Of a stretch of 8,012 bases of DNA, positions 1 through 5,304 are shown piece by piece. Source of the DNA: Bacteroidales bacterium (lineage in GTDB: Bacteria; Bacteroidota; Bacteroidia; Bacteroidales; Dysgonomonadaceae). The notes under the pieces are model-generated. The model was not told the DNA's origin. It ran no database searches and saw only the letters and a list, made by a program, of their open reading frames with translations. The position numbers and the translations under genes were made by a program. Numbering within the stretch: the stretch's first letter is position 1; each line of letters opens with the position of its first letter. The stretch is taken from contig JAAYFR010000328.1 in assembly GCA_012728155.1 (NCBI GenBank), positions 1 to 8,012 of the forward strand. The letters are read 5' to 3'.

Positions 1-838
1 CCGCCACCTTGATCAATGCACGGATATCTTTCGGAAAGCAACTGCCTCCATAACCACAACCGGGATAGAGGAAACTTCTGCCGATACGGGAGTCGCTTCC
101 CATACCACGACGTACCATATTCACATCGGCCCCCACCCGTTCACATAGGTTGGCAATATCGTTCATAAAACTGATCCGGGTAGCCAGCATGGCGTTGGAA
201 GCATATTTAGTCATCTCCGACGAGAGAATATCCATGAAAATCACCCTGAAATTATTCAGCACGAAGGGACGATAGAGCCGGGTCATCAATTCTTTGGCTC
301 CTTCACTCTCCACTCCCAGAATCACCCGGTCGGGGCTCATAAAGTCACTCACGGCAGCTCCCTCTTTCAGGAATTCCGGATTGGAAGCCACCTCAAATTG
401 CAGGTCAACCATTCCCCGCTCATCCAGTCGTTTTCTCACTAAATCCCTGATACGATACGAAGTACCCACTGGCACTGTACTCTTGGTGACAATCAATAGA
501 GGTCGGGACATATGTTCAGCAATGGTATTTGCCACTGCCATCACTTGCGAAAGATCGGCGGTCCCATCTCCTTCCGATGGGGTACCTACCGCAATGAAAA
601 CAATCTCCATTTCATTCAAAATGGAAGAGAGATCGGTAGAAAAATGGAGCCGGTCTGCTTCGTAATTGCGGGTCACAATATTTTTTAATCCCGGCTCATA
701 GATGGGAATTATTCCATTTTTCAATCTCTCAATTTTTTTCACGGCGATATCTACACAGGTCACATCCACACCCATCTCAGAAAAACAGGCACCTGAAACC
801 AATCCTACATATCCCGTTCCAACAATTGCTATTTTCAT
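1..838 (-). CDS. ugd: UDP-glucose 6-dehydrogenase (partial, C-terminus outside window)
   Basis: This enzyme oxidises UDP-glucose to UDP-glucuronate with two NAD+, supplying precursor for capsule, LPS and other surface glycans in the cytosol. Translated by hand from the ATG at 836-838, it begins MKIAIVGTGYVGLVSG, a Rossmann GxGxxG motif (G7, G9, G12). NPEFLKEG lies at residues 153-160, the EMTKYASNAML segment carries K211 and N215 (catalytic Lys/Asn positions of the family), and YGGSCFPKD contains the nucleophilic cysteine at C267. These are the signature residues of the UDP-glucose/GDP-mannose dehydrogenase family, and the Cys-Phe-Pro-Lys-Asp context fits UDP-glucose. 279 codons are present; the family usually has about 430-450, so roughly the last 160 residues (UDP-binding domain) lie beyond the left edge. 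The gene starts 13 bp after the permease stop codon, so co-transcription is likely. A related UDP-sugar dehydrogenase is possible but less likely. Confidence 0.95.
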   Translation of the reverse strand, partial: MKIAIVGTGYVGLVSGACFSEMGVDVTCVDIAVKKIERLKNGIIPIYEPGLKNIVTRNYEADRLHFSTDLSSILNEMEIVFIAVGTPSEGDGTADLSQVMAVANTIAEHMSRPLLIVTKSTVPVGTSYRIRDLVRKRLDERGMVDLQFEVASNPEFLKEGAAVSDFMSPDRVILGVESEGAKELMTRLYRPFVLNNFRVIFMDILSSEMTKYASNAMLATRISFMNDIANLCERVGADVNMVRRGMGSDSRIGRSFLYPGCGYGGSCFPKDIRALIKVA

Positions 839-851
839 ACGATTAAAACTA

Positions 852-2075
852 TTATACTTTCAGTTTTTTCCTCAAGTCGTGCACCGGATAAAGTACCGTC
901 AACAGCCCTATCAAGGTGACTACGAAAAAAACAATCACAATATCCATCACTTTCACTATTACCGGATAGGCATCAATGATATAGGCACCGGGGGTATCAC
1001 TCAAGCGGAGAAAACCAAAATGTTGCTGCAACAAACACAATATCAACCCCATGACAATCCCAATGATGATGCCGATAAAGGTAATCAGCCATCCTTCATA
1101 CAAAAAGATACGCGATACCAGTTGATCCGATGCCCCCATATGCTGCAAGCTCTTGATATCCTCCTGTTTCTCCACAATCAGCATCGAAAGCGATCCTACC
1201 ACATTAAAGACAGCTATCAGCAAGATAAAAGCCAGTATAAGAAAGGTGACCCATTTTTCTACCTGCATCATCCGGTAAGAGTCGCGTTGTTGCTCATATC
1301 GATCTTCCACCAGAAAACTATTGCCCAGGATCTGTTCTATTTCACGCTTTATTTTACCTGTTGAGACACTGTGAGCCAGCTTGATATCGAGTGAAGTCAC
1401 TTCATTTCCATACCCGAAAAGTTCGCGTGCCAATTGAATGGGAATAATCGCCATCTGCTCGTCATAATCGGGTGAGTTGAGGCTGAAAACACCGCCAACC
1501 TGCACATATCCCTTCGTAAACGCAGCGGCTGGATTGGCTAAATTCACCTTCACATCACGCTTGGGTGCGTATATTTCAATGGGATCGATAAAACCGGGAC
1601 GCGCACCGAGATTCATTGCCAACCCGGATCCCAACGTAGCATAATCTACCACATCCTCCCTCAATTGAAACGATCCATGCAATAACAGCTTATCCATGTC
1701 GGCCATCAACCTGAACTCCTCCGATACCCCTTTCATCACTACCGGCACCTGGCTCTCGTCAAACATAAAAAGGGCATTTTCTTCCAATGATTCGGAGATC
1801 AACTGTATCCCTTGCAGCTGTAACGCTTTTTGGAATTCCGGCGTATCATAACTGAATACCTTGCCCTCTCTCACCGTGATCTTCAGATCGGGATCGAACG
1901 CACTGAACATACCCTCTACAATACCGCCAAAACCATTGAAAATGGAAAGTACGCACACCATGGCCATAGTAGCAATGGCAATACCGCACACCGAAATTGC
2001 GGAAATCACATTGATGGCATTGTGCGATTTCTTTGAGAAGAGATACCTGCGCGCTATGAAAAAGGAGACATTCAT
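852..2075 (-). CDS. FtsX/LolC-LolE family ABC transporter permease (lipoprotein-releasing type)
   Basis: A 407-residue inner-membrane permease of the type that, with a LolD-like ATPase, extracts lipoproteins from the inner membrane for transfer to the outer membrane. Topology visible in the sequence: a short cytoplasmic N-terminus with the family-typical FIARRYLFSKK start, one membrane helix at about residues 22-48, a large periplasmic domain at about 50-270, then three helices at about 275-300, 328-352 and 376-398. The VEKQEDIKSLQHMGAS segment (about 301-316), just after the second helix, matches the conserved cytoplasmic loop of FtsX-like permeases thought to contact the ATPase. The length matches LolC/LolE (about 400-415). 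No ATPase is encoded in the window, so the partner must lie elsewhere. The gene begins 24 bp after rbfA and ends 13 bp before ugd. Lipoprotein release is the family assignment; whether it is LolC-, LolE- or LolF-like, or exports something else, cannot be read from sequence alone. Confidence 0.88.
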   Translation of the reverse strand: MNVSFFIARRYLFSKKSHNAINVISAISVCGIAIATMAMVCVLSIFNGFGGIVEGMFSAFDPDLKITVREGKVFSYDTPEFQKALQLQGIQLISESLEENALFMFDESQVPVVMKGVSEEFRLMADMDKLLLHGSFQLREDVVDYATLGSGLAMNLGARPGFIDPIEIYAPKRDVKVNLANPAAAFTKGYVQVGGVFSLNSPDYDEQMAIIPIQLARELFGYGNEVTSLDIKLAHSVSTGKIKREIEQILGNSFLVEDRYEQQRDSYRMMQVEKWVTFLILAFILLIAVFNVVGSLSMLIVEKQEDIKSLQHMGASDQLVSRIFLYEGWLITFIGIIIGIVMGLILCLLQQHFGFLRLSDTPGAYIIDAYPVIVKVMDIVIVFFVVTLIGLLTVLYPVHDLRKKLKV

Positions 2076-2099
2076 ATTAAAATGTTCACCGGACAGGGG

Positions 2100-2438
2100 T
2101 TACTGGTTTTTTAACAACCTGTCGATATTCTCAATGTAATCCAGCGAGTCATCCAGATGAAACGTCAATTCTGGAATTACCCGCAGTTGGTTTCTTAACC
2201 GTTTGCCCAGATCATATCGGACAGTTTTCACATTTTCATTGATATTCCTGACCAATTCCGCTGCTTTTTCCGACGGAAAAATACTCAGATAGGCATGTGC
2301 AACACCCAAATCGGGTGATACCCGCACGTTCGTAACCGAGATTAAGACCCCCTGCATCTTCTTTGCATCTAACAGAAAAATTCCACTGAGCTCTTTCTGT
2401 ATCAACCTATTTATTTTCTGCTGTCTATTTGTATCCAT
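2100..2438 (-). CDS. rbfA: Ribosome-binding factor A
   Basis: RbfA is a small KH-fold protein that binds the immature 30S subunit near the 5' end of 16S rRNA, assists late maturation and is needed for cold adaptation in well-studied bacteria. The 112-residue product shows the family pattern: an N-terminal helix (RQQKINRLIQKELSGIF), a central VLISVTNVRVSPDLGVAHAY strand region at about 31-50, and the diagnostic C-terminal stretch with LGKRLRNQLRVIPELTF followed by DDSLDYIENIDRLL. The length is normal for the family (about 110-130). The ATG at 2436-2438 lies 7 bp after the methyltransferase stop codon, and the permease gene follows 24 bp downstream, so it very probably sits inside one transcript. 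Its place beside a methyltransferase raises the possibility that the neighbour also acts on RNA (inference). Confidence 0.95.
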   Translation of the reverse strand: MDTNRQQKINRLIQKELSGIFLLDAKKMQGVLISVTNVRVSPDLGVAHAYLSIFPSEKAAELVRNINENVKTVRYDLGKRLRNQLRVIPELTFHLDDSLDYIENIDRLLKNQ

Positions 2439-2445
2439 ACTTTTG

Positions 2446-3084
2446 TTATTTCTTTCTTACCAATGTCAATCCATCCCTTACAGGTAGGATCACCTTCTCT
2501 ACCCGATCGTCATCCGTCAATTTCCGGTTAAATTCCAAAATTCCGCGGGTTGCCCAATCACCATTTTTCACCTCTTCCACTACTTTACAATACCAAAGGG
2601 TGTTGTCAATGAGGATGAATCCCCCTTTTCTAATCTTGGGAAGGGTTGCCGAGTAATAATCCCAATAGGCCTCTTTGCCTGCATCGATAAATGCCAAATC
2701 GAAACTCTCATCCTGAAAATGAGGGAGGAGTTCCAATGCACCACCTATATGAAGAGTGATCCTCTCTCCATATTCCGAACGGGCAAAATTGTCGCGGATA
2801 CGATCCTCTAATTCATCATCAATTTCAATGGTATGGAGCTCCCCGCCTTCTTCAAGCCCTTCCGCGAGGCAGAGCGCTGAATAGCCCACAAAGGTGCCTA
2901 TTTCAACTATCCGCCTCGGACGGATCATGCAGGTGATCATCTTCAGCAGACGTCCTTGCAGATGACCGGATGTCATATTCCCATTCAATGTACTCACATG
3001 AGCATCCCGATCGATCCTCTTCAACAGCTCCGGCTCCGGATCAATATGAGCGCGTATATATTCGTCTATCTTGTCCAAAATCAC
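2446..3084 (-). CDS. Class I SAM-dependent O-methyltransferase (CCoAOMT / YrrM-TrmR type)
   Basis: A 212-residue methyltransferase of the caffeoyl-CoA O-methyltransferase-like family (COG4122 type). The SAM-binding glycine loop is VEIGTFVGYS at about 60-69, followed by the acidic strand end in HTIEID (about 84-89). FIDAGKEAYWDYY contains D134, and D160-N161 lie in ILIDNTLW; their spacing equals the metal-binding Asp/Asp-Asn triad of plant CCoAOMT, so divalent-metal-dependent methylation of a hydroxyl is likely. Bacterial relatives include Bacillus YrrM (TrmR), which methylates hydroxyuridine in tRNA; the true substrate is unknown here. The start is uncertain: no ATG is available, an in-frame stop lies at 3097-3099, and the candidates are GTG at 3082-3084 or TTG at 3076-3078. 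A GGAG sequence runs directly into the GTG but sits five bases before the TTG, so the TTG (giving MDKIDEYIRAH) has the better ribosome-binding spacing. rbfA starts 7 bp downstream. Confidence 0.87.
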   Translation of the reverse strand: MILDKIDEYIRAHIDPEPELLKRIDRDAHVSTLNGNMTSGHLQGRLLKMITCMIRPRRIVEIGTFVGYSALCLAEGLEEGGELHTIEIDDELEDRIRDNFARSEYGERITLHIGGALELLPHFQDESFDLAFIDAGKEAYWDYYSATLPKIRKGGFILIDNTLWYCKVVEEVKNGDWATRGILEFNRKLTDDDRVEKVILPVRDGLTLVRKK

Positions 3085-3090
3085 TCCTTC

Positions 3091-3126
3091 ATTACATCAT
3101 CACTACTTCCCGAAATTCGGGACAAG
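3091..3126 (-). repeat. Palindromic intergenic repeat, copy A (inverted relative to copy C)
   Basis: Read on the minus strand this 36-nt unit begins CTTGTCCCGAATTTCGGGAA and continues to TAAT. It matches 4703-4737 on the plus strand with four substitutions, all transitions, and one single-base indel. Its core, TCCCGAA-A-TTCGGGA at 3108-3122 on the plus strand, is a perfect 7-bp inverted repeat. It lies between pyk and the methyltransferase, ending about 7 bp before the possible GTG start. No T-run follows on either strand, so it does not look like a simple intrinsic terminator. A short interspersed (REP-like) element is inferred. Confidence 0.7.
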
Positions 3127-3156
3127 CTGTTCCGATTTCTCGATAAATCGGGACAG
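3127..3156. repeat. Imperfect 12-bp inverted repeat (hairpin unit B)
   Basis: CTGTTCCGATTT at 3127-3138 pairs with AAATCGGGACAG at 3145-3156 around a 6-nt loop, with a single non-Watson-Crick position (G-T on the plus-strand RNA). It directly abuts repeat copy A and shares its TGTCCCGA half-site, so it may be a diverged tandem unit of the same element. It lies 27 bp past the pyk stop codon. No U-tract follows on the minus strand. It could stabilise the pyk 3' end or attenuate read-through, but this is not demonstrable from sequence. Confidence 0.65.
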
Positions 3157-3182
3157 GCTCTCGGAATCATCACATTGAACTG

Positions 3183-4655
3183 TTACATCGTGTAATCGGG
3201 CAGATTATATTTCTCTTTCGCTTCAAGAATTCTCCACGCATCGATAATCTCCAGATAAGTCGTACCGCCGATTTCGCCAAAACTGCCTCCCAGGTAAGCT
3301 ACCCGGTCATGCGATTCGATCGTTTTCTTGTCGATCAGCTGATTGATCGCCTCCGTGAAATAGGCCCTGCGGCTCTCCTTGGTATTACCATCACCTTTCC
3401 CCTGCTGATATTCTGCCCAAATACCATAGGAGAGTGCCAACTCACGTGCCAGCCGTTTGGTTGTAGTGATGGCATACACAGGACTCTTTCCCCTGAATGC
3501 CGCCAATACCCGGGCGGTTCTGCCGGTGTGGCTATCGGTCACTATTGCCTTTACATTCAATTGAGCACACGACTTCACCGCCTGCTTAGCCAGAAATTCT
3601 GTCACCTCTCGTTTATCAGTAAGATTATAAGGCACCCGGATATCATTCTCCGACAGTTTCGTCAACTCAGCCTCGTAGGCGGTCTTCGCCATGGTGCGTA
3701 CCGCTTCCACCGGATATTTCCCATAGGCTGTCTCTCCACTTAACATCACCGCATCGGTTCGATAATAGATGGCATTGGCAATATCGGTGATCTCCGCCCG
3801 CGTGGGTCGCGGATTGTTGATCATGGAGTGCAGCATCTGAGTAGCCACAATAACCGGTTTCTTATGATGAATAGCTTGTCTGATGAGCACCCGCTGTATC
3901 CCGGGAATTTTCTCCTGTGCCACCTCTATCCCCAGGTCACCACGGGCAATCATAATACCATATGCTGCTTCCAGAATTTTATTGGCATTATCCACTCCTT
4001 CCTGGTTCTCTATTTTTGCAATGATCTTGATGGGACTTCCCAGCTCATCCAATATCTCCTGTACTGCCTCCACATCTTCCCTGTTCCTCACGAACGAATG
4101 TGCCACAAAATCCAGATCATGCTTGGCAGCTAATTCGAGAAACCTCCTATCCCGCTCGGTGATCGCCGGAAGATTAATCCGCACACCGGGAATATTCACA
4201 CTCTTTCTGCTGCCGATCACACCATCGTTTTTCGCACGGCAAAGAAGTGAATCACTCTCCATACCCACCACTTCCAAATCCACCTCTCCATCATCAATCA
4301 GTATATCATCACCCAGATGCATCGCATCAGTGATATTTGAATAGGTGATATATAAAGTCTCTCTTGAAGATATCCCCTCAGGGTTCCCTACAATTCTTAT
4401 ATTGTCTCCACTTTTCAGTTCAATTGGATCATCCAGTACAGTTGTTCGAATCTCCGGACCTTTGGTATCTACCAATATAGCTATCTGGTCAGAAACCTCC
4501 CGTACATTGTTGATAATCTTGAGAAAACCTTCTTCATCAAGATGGGCCGAATTAAGCCTCACCACATTCATTCCCGCATCATAGAGCTGCTCCAAAAAGG
4601 GGACATCACAACGTTTATCGGAAATTGTAGCAATAATCTTCGTATGTTTATACAT
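3183..4655 (-). CDS. pyk: Pyruvate kinase
   Basis: Pyruvate kinase converts phosphoenolpyruvate and ADP to pyruvate and ATP in the cytosol, the last step of glycolysis. The 490-residue product is full length (family about 470-500). Visible motifs in order: TKIIATIS at 5-12; MNVVRLNSAH at 29-38 with R33 and N35; VDTKGPEIRTT at 62-72, carrying the Glu (E68) associated with K+-dependent enzymes; the B domain at about 72-165; IIAKIENQEG with K214 and E216 (catalytic Lys and metal ligand); MIARGDLG with D240 (metal ligand); ATQML with T272; NPRPTRAE with R286 and E288; DAVMLSGETAYGKYP at about 301-315; then the C-terminal domain (about 345-475). At the K+ site the usual RLNFSH is RLNSAH, so the coordinating Ser position is Ala37. 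The ATG at 4653-4655 is the natural start. aroQ lies 117 bp upstream and the methyltransferase 98 bp downstream, both gaps carrying palindromic repeats. Confidence 0.97.
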   Translation of the reverse strand: MYKHTKIIATISDKRCDVPFLEQLYDAGMNVVRLNSAHLDEEGFLKIINNVREVSDQIAILVDTKGPEIRTTVLDDPIELKSGDNIRIVGNPEGISSRETLYITYSNITDAMHLGDDILIDDGEVDLEVVGMESDSLLCRAKNDGVIGSRKSVNIPGVRINLPAITERDRRFLELAAKHDLDFVAHSFVRNREDVEAVQEILDELGSPIKIIAKIENQEGVDNANKILEAAYGIMIARGDLGIEVAQEKIPGIQRVLIRQAIHHKKPVIVATQMLHSMINNPRPTRAEITDIANAIYYRTDAVMLSGETAYGKYPVEAVRTMAKTAYEAELTKLSENDIRVPYNLTDKREVTEFLAKQAVKSCAQLNVKAIVTDSHTGRTARVLAAFRGKSPVYAITTTKRLARELALSYGIWAEYQQGKGDGNTKESRRAYFTEAINQLIDKKTIESHDRVAYLGGSFGEIGGTTYLEIIDAWRILEAKEKYNLPDYTM

Positions 4656-4702
4656 ATAATAGGTTGATTTACAGATTTTTTTTGATGTGATATCCCCAAT
4701 AA

Positions 4703-4737
4703 CTTGCCCCGAACTTCGGGAAGTAACGATGATTAAT
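4703..4737 (+). repeat. Palindromic intergenic repeat, copy C
   Basis: This 35-nt unit begins CTTGCCCCGAACTTCGGGAA and ends TTAAT. The core CCCGAA-C-TTCGGG at 4708-4720 is a perfect 6-bp inverted repeat around one base. The unit is a diverged copy, in the opposite orientation, of 3091-3126; the two copies flank pyk. It occupies the middle of the 117-bp aroQ-pyk gap. The rest of that gap is AT-rich, with a T8 run at 4676-4683, and holds no recognisable promoter or RBS beyond what pyk needs. Confidence 0.7.
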
Positions 4738-4772
4738 CAATCAACTCATTGGATTCTCACATTATCTCATAT

Positions 4773-5198
4773 CTATTTTTTTCGGTGAATCAGTGCATTA
4801 AGAGCCAAGCGATAAGAATCGACGCCAAAACCGGCGATTACTCCAAGACAGACGGCCGAAAGCATCGAGTGATGCCGAAATTCTTCCCGGGCATGTACAT
4901 TGGAGATATGCACCTCTATCACCGGGGCGGGAACTGCTTTGATGGCATCACGAATAGCCACTGAGGTATGGGTGTACCCGCCCGCATTAAGAATGATACC
5001 ATCGCTTTGAAATCCGGATTCCTGTATCTTATCGATGATTTCACCCTCTATATTGGACTGAAAAAAGCCGATCTCAACACCCGGATTATCTGCTTGAAGC
5101 TGCGCCAGATAACCTCCGAATGTCTGCTCACCATATAGCTCCGGTTCACGCACACCCAATAGATTGAGATTTGGGCCGTTGATAATTTGAATATTCAT
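4773..5198 (-). CDS. aroQ: Type II 3-dehydroquinate dehydratase
   Basis: This enzyme dehydrates 3-dehydroquinate to 3-dehydroshikimate, the third step of the shikimate pathway; type II enzymes are small dodecameric cytosolic proteins. From the ATG at 5196-5198 the product has 141 residues, within the usual 140-150. It begins MNIQIINGPNLNLLG, the family hallmark, followed by REPELYG with R17 and catalytic Y22 on the mobile lid, QSNIEGEIID, LNAGGYTHTSVAIRDA with N71, and IEVHISN with catalytic H97 and S99, then R104 and R108. An in-frame TTG at 5223-5225 would extend the protein by nine residues, but it falls inside the putative -7 promoter element and family members start at MNIxIINGPN, so the ATG is preferred. 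pyk follows 117 bp downstream. It is the first gene after the promoter element and the nifJ terminator. Confidence 0.96.
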   Translation of the reverse strand: MNIQIINGPNLNLLGVREPELYGEQTFGGYLAQLQADNPGVEIGFFQSNIEGEIIDKIQESGFQSDGIILNAGGYTHTSVAIRDAIKAVPAPVIEVHISNVHAREEFRHHSMLSAVCLGVIAGFGVDSYRLALNALIHRKK

Positions 5199-5222
5199 AA
5201 CCGTTGACCTGATTGTAAAGGG

Positions 5223-5230
5223 CAAAGATA
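5223..5230 (-). promoter_or_regulatory. Bacteroidota-type promoter -7 element upstream of aroQ
   Basis: The minus strand reads TATCTTTG, an exact match to the TAnnTTTG -7 consensus known for the primary sigma factor of Bacteroides and relatives. It sits 24 bp upstream of the aroQ ATG, so transcription would start at about 5214-5218 with a leader of some 16-20 nt. A clear TTTG at the expected -33 position is missing: that region falls in or beside the GC-rich hairpin arm at 5251-5261. No comparable element was found in the other intergenic gaps, so this may drive the whole aroQ-to-ugd block. Confidence 0.6.
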
Positions 5231-5250
5231 CATCATTATTTTGAAACGAA

Positions 5251-5281
5251 CGGGGGTATCACAACAAGTATGATACCCCCG
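5251..5281 (-). terminator. Hairpin downstream of nifJ, probable transcription terminator
   Basis: CGGGGGTATCA at 5251-5261 is exactly complementary to TGATACCCCCG at 5271-5281, giving a perfect 11-bp stem with a 9-nt loop. It begins 23 bp after the nifJ stop codon (5305-5307). On the minus strand the stem is followed by GTTCGTTTCAAAATAA, only moderately U-rich, so termination is likely but the tail is not classical. The stem could equally protect the nifJ mRNA 3' end. Confidence 0.7.
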
Positions 5282-5304
5282 AATATATAACAGACAGATT
5301 TTAT

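Noticed and set aside
702..1364. Plus-strand open frame of 220 codons
   Set aside because: It spans the 5' part of ugd and the 3' part of the permease gene on the opposite strand, both with strong family motifs; the product is low-complexity-like and has no domain.
3127..3156. Hairpin B as a classical intrinsic terminator of pyk
   Set aside because: No U-tract follows the stem on the minus strand, and downstream genes have no promoter of their own that I can recognise.
4676..4683. T8 run on the plus strand as part of a terminator
   Set aside because: No gene is transcribed rightward here, the palindrome at 4703-4737 lies on the wrong side of the run for plus-strand transcription, and on the minus strand the run is A8.
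5041..5064. AroQ QSNIEG instead of the common QSNHEG, as a possible lost catalytic residue
   Set aside because: The position varies among type II enzymes (for example Ser in the mycobacterial protein), and the catalytic Tyr, His, Asn and Arg residues are all present.
5199..5225. Nine-residue N-terminal extension of aroQ from a TTG
   Set aside because: The TTG lies within the TATCTTTG promoter element, and family members begin at the MNIxIINGPN strand, so the ATG at 5196-5198 is the better start.
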